Part shown: piece after piece, positions 37,720-48,146 of the stretch | Position numbering within the stretch: position 1 is the stretch's first letter | How the letters are laid out: each line of letters begins with the position of its first letter | Assembly: GCF_020381325.1 (NCBI RefSeq) | Contig: NZ_JAGSPI010000013.1 | Span: 62,001-126,000 of the forward strand | Reading direction: 5' to 3' | From: Providencia vermicola | GTDB taxonomy: Bacteria; Pseudomonadota; Gammaproteobacteria; Enterobacterales; Enterobacteriaceae | DNA: 64,000 nucleotides | Notes under the pieces: generated by a model | The model's database searches: none | The model's input: the letters and a program-made list of their open reading frames with translations, nothing else | Told to the model about the DNA's origin: nothing | Made by a program: the position numbers and the translations under genes

Positions 37720-38506
37720 TGAAAAAACAATTAATAACGATGGCGTTGGCAGAACATTTCTTGTTGTGTTTATTCTATGCCTCGTGTGTTCAATTATTGT
37801 TGCTGGGGCCGCGGTTGGGTTAAAACCACAGCAACAGGAACAAATCCAATTAGATACTCAACGTAATATTTTGAGTGTCGCGGGGCTTTCAACGCCGAAA
37901 ATGAGCGCAGAAGACGTGCAGAAAGTGTATGGCGAGCGTATCGAACCGAAGCTTTTAAACTTCAAAACGAATGAGTTATCTGATAGCACAGGGCATTTTG
38001 TGCTAAATGATGAACTGCGTAGTGATGAAACGAGTATTGCACTTTCACCGCAGGAAGATATTGCGAAAATTCGTCGTCGTGCGAATAGTGCTGAAATCTA
38101 CTTGGTAAAAGATGGTTCAGGCAAAGTCTCGCAAATTATTTTACCTGTTTACGGTTCAGGCTTGTGGTCAGTGATGTACGCTTTTATTGCGGTTGATGTT
38201 GATGGCGTGACATCTCGAGGTATCACTTACTACGCACATGGTGAAACACCAGGGCTGGGTGGGGAAGTGGATAACCCGCAGTGGAAAGCGCAATGGCCAG
38301 GCAAAAAACTGTTTAATGAACAAGGTATCCCAGCAATTAAAATTGTGCGTAGTGGTGCAACCGATAGCCCTTATGGTATCGATGGCCTTTCGGGGGCGAC
38401 TCTGACATCAAATGGTATCCAGCACATGTTTGATTTCTGGTTAGGTGACAACGGCTTTGGTCCGTTCCTGAAAAAAGTACGTGAAGGAGCGCTGAATAAT
38501 GGCTGA
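37712..38506 (+). CDS. nqrC: Na+-NQR subunit C
   Basis: 264 aa from GTG 37712, which has CGGAG eight bases upstream and gives the family start ([16 protein letters not shown]). One N-terminal helix anchors the protein; the rest is periplasmic with the second covalent FMN threonine in [11 protein letters not shown]. Overlaps nqrB (eight bases) and nqrD (eight bases). Confidence 0.96.
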   Translation: MANEKTINNDGVGRTFLVVFILCLVCSIIVAGAAVGLKPQQQEQIQLDTQRNILSVAGLSTPKMSAEDVQKVYGERIEPKLLNFKTNELSDSTGHFVLNDELRSDETSIALSPQEDIAKIRRRANSAEIYLVKDGSGKVSQIILPVYGSGLWSVMYAFIAVDVDGVTSRGITYYAHGETPGLGGEVDNPQWKAQWPGKKLFNEQGIPAIKIVRSGATDSPYGIDGLSGATLTSNGIQHMFDFWLGDNGFGPFLKKVREGALNNG

Positions 38507-39128
38507 TTCAAAAGAAGTAAAACGCGTCCTACTCGGGCCGCTATTCGATAATAACCCAATCGCCTTACAGGTGTTGGGGGTGTGTTCTGCATTAGCCGTC
38601 ACGACCAAACTAGAAACAGCGTTGGTGATGACCATTGCGGTGACACTGGTTACTGCATTTTCCAACTTTTTTATCTCATTGATTCGAAACTACATCCCAA
38701 GCAGTGTACGTATTATTGTGCAAATGGCCATCATTGCTTCACTGGTTATTGTGGTGGACCAAATACTGCGTGCTTATGCCTATGAGATATCAAAACAGCT
38801 TTCAGTATTCGTTGGCTTAATTATTACCAACTGTATCGTCATGGGGCGTGCAGAGGCTTATGCCATGAAAGCACCTCCGATTGAAAGCTTTATGGATGGT
38901 ATTGGTAATGGCCTTGGCTACGGTGTCATTCTTGTTTTAGTTGGTTTCCTGCGTGAGCTTTTTGGTTCGGGCAAACTGTTTGGTATCACCGTATTTGAAT
39001 CACTGCAAAACGGTGGTTGGTACATGCCAAATGGTTTGTTCTTATTAGCACCAAGCGCTTTCTTTATTATCGGTATGCTGATTTGGGGGTTACGTACCCT
39101 GAAACCCGCTCAAGTAGAGAAGGATTAA
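38499..39128 (+). CDS. nqrD: Na+-NQR subunit D
   Basis: 209 aa membrane protein of the NqrD/RnfE family with six hydrophobic helices. Conserved cysteines in the half-channel helices ([20 protein letters not shown]) hold the intramembrane Fe centre together with NqrE. Start overlaps nqrC. Confidence 0.96.
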   Translation: MADSKEVKRVLLGPLFDNNPIALQVLGVCSALAVTTKLETALVMTIAVTLVTAFSNFFISLIRNYIPSSVRIIVQMAIIASLVIVVDQILRAYAYEISKQLSVFVGLIITNCIVMGRAEAYAMKAPPIESFMDGIGNGLGYGVILVLVGFLRELFGSGKLFGITVFESLQNGGWYMPNGLFLLAPSAFFIIGMLIWGLRTLKPAQVEKD

Positions 39129-39132
39129 TCAA

Positions 39133-39729
39133 ATGGAACATTATATAAGCCTATTTGTTAAATCCATTTTTATTGAGAATATGGCGTTAGCCTTCTTCTT
39201 GGGGATGTGTACATTCCTTGCGGTATCGAAGAATGTGAAAACCGCGTTTGGGTTAGGGATTGCCGTTACGGTCGTTCTTGGAATTTCTGTTCCTGCCAAT
39301 AACTTGGTGTACAACCTTGTGTTGCGTGATGGTGCGATAGCCGAAGGAGTGGATTTATCCTTCCTAAATTTTATTACCTTTATTGGGGTGATAGCGGCGC
39401 TGGTTCAGATCCTCGAAATGATTTTGGACCGCTATTTTCCATCGCTGTATAACGCATTAGGTATCTTCTTGCCATTGATTACCGTTAACTGTGCAATTTT
39501 TGGTGGCGTTTCTTTCATGGCTCAGCGTGATTATAACTTTAGTGAATCCATTGTTTATGGGTTTGGTTCAGGAATCGGCTGGATGCTTGCTATCGTATTG
39601 ATGGCCGCTATCCGTGAGAAGATGAAATACTCTGATATCCCAGCAGGTCTAAAAGGGTTAGGTATCACCTTTGTGACGACCGGTTTGATGGCATTGGGCT
39701 TTATGTCCTTCTCCGGTGTGCAGCTATAA
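39133..39729 (+). CDS. nqrE: Na+-NQR subunit E
   Basis: 198 aa membrane subunit, inverted-topology partner of NqrD. The helix with [11 protein letters not shown] and the segment TVNCAIFGG carry the cysteines that complete the intramembrane iron site. Four bases after nqrD. Confidence 0.96.
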   Translation: MEHYISLFVKSIFIENMALAFFLGMCTFLAVSKNVKTAFGLGIAVTVVLGISVPANNLVYNLVLRDGAIAEGVDLSFLNFITFIGVIAALVQILEMILDRYFPSLYNALGIFLPLITVNCAIFGGVSFMAQRDYNFSESIVYGFGSGIGWMLAIVLMAAIREKMKYSDIPAGLKGLGITFVTTGLMALGFMSFSGVQL

Positions 39730-39744
39730 AGGCGAGAAGAATTC

Positions 39745-40971
39745 ATGGAAATTATTATTTTAGGTGTAGTGATGTTTACCCTGATTGTCTTGGTGCTGAC
39801 AGGTTTAATCCTGTTTGCAAAATCCAAGTTGGTCAATACAGGGAACATCAAAGTTGAAGTTAATGGCGACCCTGATAAAAGCTTTGAAGCCCCTGCGGGT
39901 GACAAATTATTAGGCATGTTATCTAGCCAAGGTATTTTTGTTTCTTCTGCATGTGGTGGTGGTGGCTCATGTGGTCAGTGCCGTGTGAAAATAAAAGAGG
40001 GCGGTGGTGATATTTTACCTACTGAACTTTCGCACATAAACAAACGTGAAGCCAAAGATGGCTGTCGTTTAGCCTGCCAAGTTAACGTGAAGCAAGACCT
40101 TAAAATTGAGCTTCCAGAAGAAATTTTTGGTGTGAAAAAATGGGAGTGCGAAGTTATCTCTAATGATAATAAAGCGACTTTCATTAAAGAATTAAAACTG
40201 AAAATTCCAGAAGGTGAAGTCGTCCCTTTCCGTGCGGGTGGTTATATTCAAATTGAATGCCCGGAGCATATTGTAAAATATGAAGATTTTGATGTTCCAG
40301 AGGAATATCGAGAAGATTGGGATAAATTTAATTTGTTCCGTTATGTCTCTGAGGTTAAAGAGCCAACGGTGCGTGCATATTCAATGGCTAACTACCCTGA
40401 AGAGCACGGTATTATTATGCTGAACGTACGTATTGCAACACCTCCACCACGTAATCCTGACGTTCCACCTGGGATCATGTCATCTTATATTTGGTCATTG
40501 AAAGCAGGTGATAAAGTAACAATTTCAGGTCCATTCGGTGAGTTTTTTGCGAAAGAAACGGACGCTGAAATGGTCTTTATTGGTGGTGGTGCCGGTATGG
40601 CACCAATGCGCTCCCATATTTTCGACCAATTACGCCGTTTGGATTCAAAACGTAAAATCAGTTTCTGGTATGGTGCGCGTTCTGTTCGTGAAATGTTCTA
40701 TACAGAAGACTTTGATGAGCTGGCGGCCGAACATGAAAACTTTACGTGGAATGTAGCACTTTCAGATCCATTACCAGAAGATAACTGGAATGGCTATACA
40801 GGCTTTATTCATAATGTTCTGTATGAGAATTATTTGAAAGACCATCCTGCACCGGAAGATTGTGAGTTCTATATGTGTGGACCACCAATGATGAATGCTG
40901 CAGTGATCAAAATGCTGAAAGATTTGGGCGTTGAAGATGAAAATATCTTACTGGATGATTTCGGTGGTTAA
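39745..40971 (+). CDS. nqrF: Na+-NQR subunit F
   Basis: 408 aa electron entry subunit. One N-terminal helix, then a 2Fe-2S ferredoxin domain with cysteines in [12 protein letters not shown] and CRLACQV, then an FAD/NADH reductase domain (RAYSMANYP for [16 protein letters not shown] for NADH, CGPPMMN near the end). It takes hydride from NADH and passes electrons towards NqrD/E. A terminator hairpin follows. Confidence 0.97.
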   Translation: MEIIILGVVMFTLIVLVLTGLILFAKSKLVNTGNIKVEVNGDPDKSFEAPAGDKLLGMLSSQGIFVSSACGGGGSCGQCRVKIKEGGGDILPTELSHINKREAKDGCRLACQVNVKQDLKIELPEEIFGVKKWECEVISNDNKATFIKELKLKIPEGEVVPFRAGGYIQIECPEHIVKYEDFDVPEEYREDWDKFNLFRYVSEVKEPTVRAYSMANYPEEHGIIMLNVRIATPPPRNPDVPPGIMSSYIWSLKAGDKVTISGPFGEFFAKETDAEMVFIGGGAGMAPMRSHIFDQLRRLDSKRKISFWYGARSVREMFYTEDFDELAAEHENFTWNVALSDPLPEDNWNGYTGFIHNVLYENYLKDHPAPEDCEFYMCGPPMMNAAVIKMLKDLGVEDENILLDDFGG

Positions 40972-41023
40972 CTAATTTTATTGGCTTTATCGTACTTACC
41001 AAGTAAAGTACGGACAGTAATCA

Positions 41024-41054
41024 AATAAAGAGGGAAAATACTTCCCTCTTTATT
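41024..41054 (+). terminator. Terminator between nqrF and apbE
   Basis: 13-base stem AATAAAGAGGGAA (41024-41036) and TTCCCTCTTTATT (41042-41054) with a 5-base loop. A smaller hairpin CGTACTT/AAGTACG (40991-41012) precedes it. Confidence 0.65.
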
Positions 41055-41213
41055 ATTTATATTAATGCCGTTAGTTGCTAATTATTTTATTGGTTATTAA
41101 TAGGTTGAGAGTTATTTCGACTTGAACATTCTCTGCATGGGTGACGATGTAAAGTGTGTTAATAGTCTGAGCGAATCTAACAATACGCGCTCACGATTGA
41201 CGCGGAGAAAATT

Positions 41214-42245
41214 ATGCTGAACAAAAAAATTTATACCTCAGTCTTGTTGTTTGTTGCTGCACTGTTCTTGACTGCTTGTGGTGGCCCAGAGCAACAAAAT
41301 ATGCAAGGGCAAACAATGGGGACATATTATACTGTAAAATATGTCACGGATTCTTCAGAACAAAAACCTGAAGCGATTCAAGCTGAAGTTGATAAGCGTT
41401 TGGAGGAAGTTAACGACCAGATGTCAACCTATCGTCCAGATTCCGAATTAAGTCGTTTTAACCAATTCAAAGAAGTGAATACCCCTTTTCCTGTATCAGC
41501 GGCGACAGCAAAAGTGGTAAGTAAGGCTATTGAAATTAATAAACTGACGGATGGTTCTTTGGATGTGACTGTTGGGCCATTAGTGAATTTATGGGGCTTT
41601 GGGCCAGAAGGTCGTGTGACGAAAGCACCTTCTGATGAAGAACTCGCCAAACGCCGTGCATGGGTTGGGATTGAAAAACTTTCAGTACAAGATAACAACC
41701 TGATTAAAACCATTCCAGAGCTATATGTTGACTTGTCTTCTATTGCTAAGGGATATGGTGTTGATGTTGTTGCTGAATATTTAGAGTCACAGGGTATCAA
41801 TAACTATATGGTCGATATCGGTGGCGAAGTGCGCACGAAAGGTAAAAATGGCAAAGACGCGCCATGGCGTATTGCCATTGAAAAACCATCAACGGATGGT
41901 TTGAGCCAAACAGCACAAGAAATTATTGAACCAGGTGACCGTTCAATTGCAACATCAGGGGATTACCGTAACTATTTTGAGCAAGATGGTGTGCGTTTTT
42001 CTCATACTATTGATCCAAAAACAGGACGTCCAATTACCCATAACTTGGTCTCTATCACCGTAATTGCTGAAAATTGCATGAGTGCTGATGGCCTATCTAC
42101 GGGGTTAAATGTATTAGGGCCAGAAACGGGTTTTGCGCTTGCTGAAAAAATGAATGTGCCTGTTTTTATGATAGTTAAGACAGATAAAGGATTTGAAGAG
42201 CGCTATACTAAGGCATTCGAACCATTTTTAACGAAGAAACAGTAG
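41214..42245 (+). CDS. apbE: FAD:protein FMN transferase ApbE
   Basis: 343 aa lipoprotein (lipobox LTACG). It transfers FMN from FAD onto the threonines of NqrB and NqrC. ApbE motifs are seen: GQTMGTYYTVKY, SSIAKGYGVDVVAEYLE, DIGGEVRTKG and SADGLSTGLNVLG. Periplasm-facing. It is 242 bases after nqrF with a terminator between, then 18 bases before nqrM. Confidence 0.96.
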   Translation: MLNKKIYTSVLLFVAALFLTACGGPEQQNMQGQTMGTYYTVKYVTDSSEQKPEAIQAEVDKRLEEVNDQMSTYRPDSELSRFNQFKEVNTPFPVSAATAKVVSKAIEINKLTDGSLDVTVGPLVNLWGFGPEGRVTKAPSDEELAKRRAWVGIEKLSVQDNNLIKTIPELYVDLSSIAKGYGVDVVAEYLESQGINNYMVDIGGEVRTKGKNGKDAPWRIAIEKPSTDGLSQTAQEIIEPGDRSIATSGDYRNYFEQDGVRFSHTIDPKTGRPITHNLVSITVIAENCMSADGLSTGLNVLGPETGFALAEKMNVPVFMIVKTDKGFEERYTKAFEPFLTKKQ

Positions 42246-42263
42246 TTTTGGGAGGCTAAAGGT

Positions 42264-42491
42264 ATGCTAAATATTTTTATTGCAACTTTTGCACTGTTTT
42301 TATTAGCCTTTTTGGGCATGTCATTGGGCTACATTATTAAGCGTAAGAGTATCCAAGGTAGCTGCGGTGGTTTAAGTAGCATTGGCGTCGAAAAAGTGTG
42401 TGATTGCCCTGAACCTTGTGATGCGCGTAAAAAACGTATGGCGCGCGATGAAGCTCGCCAAAAAATTCTAGATAAGAATAGAATAATATAA
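42264..42491 (+). CDS. nqrM: NqrM, iron-delivery factor for Na+-NQR
   Basis: 75 aa with one N-terminal helix and four conserved cysteines (SCGGL, VCDCPEPC). NqrM (DUF539) is required to insert the intramembrane iron centre of NqrD/E. Directly after apbE; both are Na+-NQR maturation genes. Confidence 0.93.
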   Translation: MLNIFIATFALFLLAFLGMSLGYIIKRKSIQGSCGGLSSIGVEKVCDCPEPCDARKKRMARDEARQKILDKNRII

Positions 42492-42506
42492 TTGATAACT
42501 TATTAA

Positions 42507-42540
42507 TAAAACCTTGGTATTATTTGAAACCAAGGTTTTA
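42507..42540 (+). terminator. Terminator after nqrM
   Basis: 12-base stem TAAAACCTTGGT (42507-42518) and ACCAAGGTTTTA (42529-42540), T-rich descending arm, 16 bases past the stop. Confidence 0.75.
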
Positions 42541-42713
42541 TTATAAAATCTCTCTGGATTTTCAAACTATTCTATTTTCAATAATAATTATTATTATTCA
42601 ATAATTAAATTAACTAAGCTTAATTAGCATGCGTATTTAAAAATAGATAGTGTTGTAACGTAATTTGGGTAGTTTGAAATAGAGGGATTTTAATTATATA
42701 GATAAGTTAAATA

Positions 42714-43079
42714 CTAAATTTTAGTCATTTTTTTAAAGCATGAGTTATATTTTGGATAGTTAATTTTTGTCTCTTTACTATTTACATCAAAACTAATGAG
42801 GATTTTAGCAAGTTCGGCTTTCTTTGCGTTACATTCTAAAAAACTGCCACTACTCCATGTTTGCCCGCTTTGGGTAATGATTGTCGTCTTCCAAAAACTT
42901 TTTCCACTAGTGTCATAATTGATAGTGAAGACATCATTCCTAGTTTTTTGCTTTGGTATATTATATGTAACAAAAGCCTGATTTAGTGTGTTTTTTTCAT
43001 CATGATAGATAATCTCAATTTTTTTTAAATCCTCATTCCATTTATTTTCAATCGATATAGTACCAGATGATTTAGACAT
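42714..43079 (-). CDS. Small protein of unknown function
   Basis: 121 aa from ATG 43079, which has GGGGG five bases upstream; ATG 43100 is possible. No signal peptide, no membrane segment, two cysteines (LEC, SCF). The pattern looks beta-rich (SGTISIENKW, KKIEIIYHD, FVTYNIP, WKTTIITQSGQTWSSG). I do not recognise the family. AT-rich and alone, between nqrM and the GDPD-like gene, both with their own ends. It may be a recently acquired gene. Confidence 0.6.
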   Translation of the reverse strand: MSKSSGTISIENKWNEDLKKIEIIYHDEKNTLNQAFVTYNIPKQKTRNDVFTINYDTSGKSFWKTTIITQSGQTWSSGSFLECNAKKAELAKILISFDVNSKETKINYPKYNSCFKKMTKI

Positions 43080-43247
43080 ATTACCCCCTTTCATTTGCAT
43101 TTTTATTGAATATCACATAATTCTAGGGGGAAGGAATTAATATTGAACGTTATTCATTAATAAAATAGCTAGATAATATCCAAAAACAAGCGGCTTAGCT
43201 TAATTAATAATACGTAATGTTAAATCGCTTGTTTTTAATTAAAACTA

Positions 43248-44177
43248 TCAATTAAAAGCTTTTGGTGAATCCACCATTACCGCATCAGCACCAATCTCTT
43301 TCGCTAACTGGTAATCGCTTTGGTTATTGACACCAAAGACTATGATGTAGGCATCACCGTCGCGTTTAAGACAGTCTATTGCCGCTTTATCCCATGAGAG
43401 TGTTGCTGGGGAACGAGCTTCACCTAAGGTATATTTTTCAACAACTTCAACTTTACGATGTAATTCAAAACCATACCAACGAGTAGCTGGTTTATTCGTG
43501 CTATTGCTTGATTTTGCGTCTGAAATTGAGCATTGATGGTTCATAACGCTATTTGCCAAAATAGTCCGAGTTTCATCGCGGCTTTCAAATATATAAATTT
43601 TCGGTGATAACTGTTTAAGTGCGGTTAAGAATTCAGTATTCGTAGAGTAAAAACGCACTTGATTAAATGCTTTTGTTTTTTCCAGCAATGCTAAAACCGC
43701 TTTGGCTTGAATATTTGGGTTAGCGTCTGGGGATTTTAAGTCAATATAAAAAGGAATATCTGGATACTTTTTTAAAACCGTCTCGAGTGTGCTAATCGTA
43801 GTGGTTGCAGCAGGTAATTGTTGGTTATTTTTTTGATTGAATTGGTATGCGGCATTGATATGGCTAAGTTGTTCCGCGGAATAGGCAGAAATAAAGCCTT
43901 TTTTATCTGTTAGAGAATCAAGGTCACTTGGACGATATAAAACAAGTTGATTATCTTGGCTAAGTTGCACGGTTAGCCAAATCGCATTGACTTTATTTTT
44001 TTTCGCTAACTCAATGGCATAAAGTGTATTTTCGGGGGCGTCTGCTGTACCTGCGCGATGGGCAACAATTTGCGGTGAGGCCATGAGAGTGGTGAGAGCA
44101 AATGCGTTTTGAGTGATTAAAAGTAGCAAGCCAATGAAGGCGAACGGGTTAAATTTTAATGCTGATATTATTGCCAT
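43248..44177 (-). CDS. Exported GDPD-fold protein with degenerate active site
   Basis: 309 aa with a Sec signal peptide (about 27 residues, ending AFA). The fold is that of glycerophosphodiester phosphodiesterase: HRAGTADAPENT (H40, R41, E49) keeps the first histidine. The metal-binding ExD is WLT (W67, T69), and the catalytic HD that follows is YR (81-82); the usual ELK is IDLK. The protein likely lacks normal phosphodiesterase activity, or works differently. Periplasmic; alone in its unit. Confidence 0.75.
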   Translation of the reverse strand: MAIISALKFNPFAFIGLLLLITQNAFALTTLMASPQIVAHRAGTADAPENTLYAIELAKKNKVNAIWLTVQLSQDNQLVLYRPSDLDSLTDKKGFISAYSAEQLSHINAAYQFNQKNNQQLPAATTTISTLETVLKKYPDIPFYIDLKSPDANPNIQAKAVLALLEKTKAFNQVRFYSTNTEFLTALKQLSPKIYIFESRDETRTILANSVMNHQCSISDAKSSNSTNKPATRWYGFELHRKVEVVEKYTLGEARSPATLSWDKAAIDCLKRDGDAYIIVFGVNNQSDYQLAKEIGADAVMVDSPKAFN

Positions 44178-44423
44178 ATGTAGTATCCATAAAATAATTT
44201 TTACGAGTTATGAGGAAAATAAGCCAGTCCGTTGTATTACTTTTTTATCAAGCTGTAATCTATTAGGGCTCTTTTTAAGACTAACTTTATTTATTTTTTG
44301 CTCGTTGAGTGTGACATCTTTATATGACAATAAAATGAATTCGTTTTTGTTAACAGCGGGTTAGAGGGCATTAAAATGATATTGCTATTAAGTTTCCTCT
44401 TAATTGCATGGTGAATAAAAGTA

Positions 44424-44439
44424 CTGTATATTTAATCAG
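44424..44439 (+). promoter_or_regulatory. LexA (SOS) box of dinB
   Basis: CTGTATATTTAATCAG: CTG-N10-CAG with an AT-rich centre, 27 bases before the dinB ATG. Confidence 0.85.
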
Positions 44440-44465
44440 TTGATTGGTTTTTTGTGAGTGTACCC

Positions 44466-45521
44466 ATGCGTAAAATTATTCATATTGATATGGACTGCTT
44501 TTATGCGGCGATAGAAATGCGCGATGATCCAAGCCTACGCAATGTGCCTATTGCCGTTGGGGGAAGTGCGGATCGTCGGGGGGTTATCAGCACAGCCAAC
44601 TATGAAGCGCGCCGTTACGGCGTACACAGCGCGATGTCGACCGCAATTGCATTAAGGCTTTGCCCACATTTAAAAGTCGTTCCAGGGCGTATGGCGCTGT
44701 ATAAAGAAACCTCTATTCATATTCGTAAGATTTTTGCGCGCTATACTGATTTAATCGAACCTCTTTCCCTTGATGAAGCTTATTTGGATGTGACGGATTG
44801 TACTCAGCTACATGGCTCTGCCACATTGATTGCAGAGGCTATTCGTCAGCAAATTTCTGATGAGTTACAGCTCACCGCTTCTGCAGGAATTGCGCCTATT
44901 AAGTTTTTAGCGAAAATCGCCTCAGATATGAATAAACCGAATGGTCAGTTTGTGATCACGCCACAAAATATGGATCAATTCGTTCTTACGTTACCGTTAA
45001 AGAAGATCCCAGGGGTGGGGAAAGTGACCGCTCAAAAATTGGCGGATATGGGGCTGAATACCTGTGCTGATGTGCAACAATATGATGTAGTTACATTAAT
45101 CAAGAGTATGGGGAAATTTGGACAGGTGCTTTGGGAACGTTGTCATGCTATTGATGAGCGCCCTGTAAATCCAGATAGACTGAGAAAATCTGTCGGTGTT
45201 GAACGCACGTTAGCAAAAGATATTCATCAGTGGAGTGATTGCCTTTCTCTGTTAGATAAACTTTATGATGAGTTGCAGCTACGTTTAGCAAAAGTAAAAC
45301 CCGATTTGCGTATTGCTCGCCAAGGGGTGAAATTTAAATTTGATGACTTTCAGCAAACAACGCAAGAACATGTTTATCCTATTCTTAACAAACAAGACCT
45401 TGTCCAATTAGCACAACAAGTTTGGGAAAATCGTCGGTTAAAAAGGGGGGTTAGGTTGGTGGGGGTACATGTGATGCTGCAAAGCCCACAATTAGAACGG
45501 CAGCTATTGCTTGAACTTTAA
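44466..45521 (+). CDS. dinB: DNA polymerase IV
   Basis: 351 aa from ATG 44466 ([17 protein letters not shown]), equal to E. coli DinB; a GTG at 44454 is also in frame. Y-family translesion polymerase with catalytic carboxylates in DMDCF and [10 protein letters not shown], and helix-hairpin-helix [14 protein letters not shown]. LexA box upstream shows SOS induction. Convergent with pepD. Confidence 0.97.
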   Translation: MRKIIHIDMDCFYAAIEMRDDPSLRNVPIAVGGSADRRGVISTANYEARRYGVHSAMSTAIALRLCPHLKVVPGRMALYKETSIHIRKIFARYTDLIEPLSLDEAYLDVTDCTQLHGSATLIAEAIRQQISDELQLTASAGIAPIKFLAKIASDMNKPNGQFVITPQNMDQFVLTLPLKKIPGVGKVTAQKLADMGLNTCADVQQYDVVTLIKSMGKFGQVLWERCHAIDERPVNPDRLRKSVGVERTLAKDIHQWSDCLSLLDKLYDELQLRLAKVKPDLRIARQGVKFKFDDFQQTTQEHVYPILNKQDLVQLAQQVWENRRLKRGVRLVGVHVMLQSPQLERQLLLEL

Positions 45522-45566
45522 AAAATGCCCACCACAAGGATGAGCATTCTATTCAATCTCTGCAAA

Positions 45567-47027
45567 TTAGCCTTTAACTGGGATGGCTTTTAACACCGCA
45601 GTTAACAGTTTCCAATACTCGCCAACACTGGCGATATGAACGCGTTCGTCTGGTGAGTGAGCACCACGAATGGTAGGCCCAATGGATACCATGTCCATGT
45701 CTGGGTAAGGTTTTTTGAATAAACCACACTCAAGACCTGCATGGATCACCATTACATTTGGGATTTTACCAAATAATTTGTTATAGGTTTCGCTCACTAA
45801 ATGCATCACTGCAGAGTCAGCATCTGGCTGCCAACCTGGGTAGCTACCTTCTGCGCGGTATTGTGCTTTCGCTAATTTACTGATAGAAGTTAGCATGTTA
45901 ACGACGTAGTTTTTACCGCTATCAATCAGTGAACGGACGAGGAATATAATCTCTGCTTTGTCTTCCGTCATGCGTACCACACCTTCATTCAGTGAGGTTT
46001 CAACAACACCTTTTGCGACATCACTCATACGGATAACGCCATTTGGCGCAGCATTTAAGAAAAACACAAAGCGTTGTTGGCAGTCATCAGACAGCGCTTT
46101 TAAGTCGCTTTGTGTTTCATCTAACAACAGCACTAAGTTAGGTTCAACAACCGCTAACTCATTTTTCAGAATGCTTTCGTAACGTGTTCTTAATGCAGTC
46201 AGTTCAGCAACTTTATCTGCTGGAACAGAAATAATGGCGTGCGCTTCACGTGGGATAGCATTACGCACTGTACCGCCTTTAAACTCTAATAGTTTTAGGC
46301 TGAGATCTTCTGCGTGGCCAGCAAGGAAACGTGCTAACAGTTTGTTTGCATTGCCTAAACCTAAATGAACATCACCACCCGAGTGACCACCTTTTAAACC
46401 TTTTAAGGTCAAGGTAAAGGTTTGGTAACCCTGTGGTAATGCTTCGCGAGTTAGGTCAAAAGTGGTTGTGAAGTCAACACCACCAGCGCAACCCATGTAG
46501 ATTTCGCCTTCTTCTTCGGAGTCTGTATTGATTAAAATATCAGCTTGTAACCAACCGGCTTTTAGGCCAAATGCACCTTCCATTCCCGCTTCTTCGGTCA
46601 TGGTTAACAGTACTTCCATTGGGCCGTGTTCAACGCTGTCATCAGCTAAAACTGCCAGTGCAGAAGCTAAACCAATGCCGTTATCTGCGCCTAATGTTGT
46701 CCCTTCAGCGGTTACCCACTCACCGTTTACATACGGGCGGATTGGGTCAACTTTAAAGTCATGTACAGTATCGTTATTTTTTTGCGGCACCATGTCTAAG
46801 TGCGCTTGCAGAACGACAGCTTTGCGGTTCTCGTAGCCCGCAGTAGCAGGTTTACGGATCAGAATATTCCCTACGTCATCACGCTCAACGTGGAAGCCTT
46901 TTTGTTTTGACCAATCAACGATATGTGCTGCTAAGGCTTCTTCGTGGTACGAAGGATGTGGAATGGAGCAGATGGTAGCGAAGATGTCCCACAGTGGTTG
47001 GGGGGATAGTTTGGATAATTCAGACAC
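45567..47027 (-). CDS. pepD: Aminoacyl-histidine dipeptidase PepD
   Basis: 486 aa, M20 metallopeptidase (E. coli 485). Zinc ligands and catalytic residues are seen in LQAHLDMVPQ, LGADNGIGLAS, TEEAGMEGAFG and GLECGLFK. It splits dipeptides such as Xaa-His in the cytoplasm. Its upstream region is filled by three tandem 124-bp repeats, so its promoter must lie within or beyond them. Confidence 0.97.
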   Translation of the reverse strand: MSELSKLSPQPLWDIFATICSIPHPSYHEEALAAHIVDWSKQKGFHVERDDVGNILIRKPATAGYENRKAVVLQAHLDMVPQKNNDTVHDFKVDPIRPYVNGEWVTAEGTTLGADNGIGLASALAVLADDSVEHGPMEVLLTMTEEAGMEGAFGLKAGWLQADILINTDSEEEGEIYMGCAGGVDFTTTFDLTREALPQGYQTFTLTLKGLKGGHSGGDVHLGLGNANKLLARFLAGHAEDLSLKLLEFKGGTVRNAIPREAHAIISVPADKVAELTALRTRYESILKNELAVVEPNLVLLLDETQSDLKALSDDCQQRFVFFLNAAPNGVIRMSDVAKGVVETSLNEGVVRMTEDKAEIIFLVRSLIDSGKNYVVNMLTSISKLAKAQYRAEGSYPGWQPDADSAVMHLVSETYNKLFGKIPNVMVIHAGLECGLFKKPYPDMDMVSIGPTIRGAHSPDERVHIASVGEYWKLLTAVLKAIPVKG

Positions 47028-47047
47028 GTTTATCTCCTATGATTTTC

Positions 47048-47364
47048 CCGTTATATTTCAAGCTATAGCGTTGTTGGCTACATTCACAAACCTGCGTCAC
47101 ATACTCATGTATGCTCCTCGGATTTGTTCATTTGCCGCCTAGCTATAACTTGAACTATTTAGGGAAAATATCCGTTATATTTCAAGCTATAGCGTTGTTG
47201 GCTACATTCACAAACCTGCGTCACATACTCGTGTATGCTCCTCGGATTTGTTCATTTGCCGCCTAGCTATAACTTGAACTATTTAGGGAAAATATCCGTT
47301 ATATTTCAAGCTATAGCGTTGTTGGCTACACTCACAAACCTGCGTCACATACTCGTGTATGCTC
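47048..47364. repeat. Three tandem 124-bp palindromic intergenic repeats
   Basis: Units start at 47048, 47172 and 47296; the first two are complete and nearly identical, the third breaks off at 47364. Each complete unit holds a 98-base imperfect palindrome bounded by TTCAAGCTATAGC and GCTATAACTTGAA (47057-47069 and 47142-47154 in unit 1). The makeup (GTTGGCTAC...CTGCGTCACATAC...TTGCCGCC) resembles ERIC/YPAL-like enteric intergenic repeats. They lie between divergent pepD and gpt. Confidence 0.8.
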
Positions 47365-47681
47365 TAGGTTGCTTTAGGGCAAATTCCCTGAATCATCTAG
47401 ACAGCAGCCGATTGACAGTCAACGCGAGTTTCAGCTTCAATTTTTAAAAGGAACATTGCTGTAATTATGACCTAACAGCCTGAAGTTTCGAATTAAAGGC
47501 CGCCTCTTTTATAAAATCAGGATAACACTTTCTTTTGAATAATGGACAGTGTAAATGATAATAATTAATGGCGAATGATGCTTTTTACTGGTTTTTAGCG
47601 CGCCGAATCACTATAATCTCGCGCAACCTTTTTTCCGCAAGACACATTTCAGATTTACTCAGCAGTCGGGACCCGAATTTT
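47365..47681. other. gpt upstream region
   Basis: About 317 bases after the repeats. TATAAT at 47612-47617 is a likely -10 box for gpt, with a weak TGGTTT -35. The following CGCGCAACCTTTTTTCC is shared with the E. coli gpt leader. No other gene is seen. Confidence 0.5.
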
Positions 47682-48146
47682 ATGAGCGAAAAATATGTCG
47701 TAACGTGGGATATGTTGCAAATACATGCCCGTAAACTCGCACAACGTTTATTACCAGTAGAACAATGGACCGGTATTATCGCGGTTAGCCGTGGTGGACT
47801 TGTTCCAGGTGCACTTCTTGCACGTGAACTGGGTATTCGTCACGTTGATACCGTTTGTATCTCTAGCTATGATCATGATAACCAACGTGAATTAAAAGTT
47901 ATCAAGCGCGCCGAAGGCGACGGTGAAGGCTTTATCGTTATTGATGATTTAGTCGATACAGGCGGCACAGCCCAAGCAATCCGTGATATGTATCCAAAAG
48001 CTCACTTCGTGACCATTTTTGCAAAACCTGCGGGGCGTCCATTAGTTGATGACTATGTGGTTGATATTCCACAAGATACATGGATTGAACAGCCTTGGGA
48101 TATGGGCGTTGTCTTTGTGAAACCTTTGTGTGAGCAAGATAAATAA
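47682..48146 (+). CDS. gpt: Xanthine-guanine phosphoribosyltransferase
   Basis: 154 aa from ATG 47682 ([20 protein letters not shown]), matching the E. coli start; the frame is open 38 codons upstream. It salvages guanine, xanthine and hypoxanthine with PRPP. The PRPP-binding motif [14 protein letters not shown] and the [14 protein letters not shown] loop are intact. A leader resembling that of E. coli gpt precedes it. Confidence 0.97.
   Translation: MSEKYVVTWDMLQIHARKLAQRLLPVEQWTGIIAVSRGGLVPGALLARELGIRHVDTVCISSYDHDNQRELKVIKRAEGDGEGFIVIDDLVDTGGTAQAIRDMYPKAHFVTIFAKPAGRPLVDDYVVDIPQDTWIEQPWDMGVVFVKPLCEQDK

Noticed and set aside
47048-47364. CRISPR array
   Set aside because: Repeats are 124 bp, directly adjacent and without variable spacers; no cas genes are nearby.
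47235-47447. 70-codon frame across the tandem repeats
   Set aside because: It arises from the repeat unit itself and has no homology or initiation signal.
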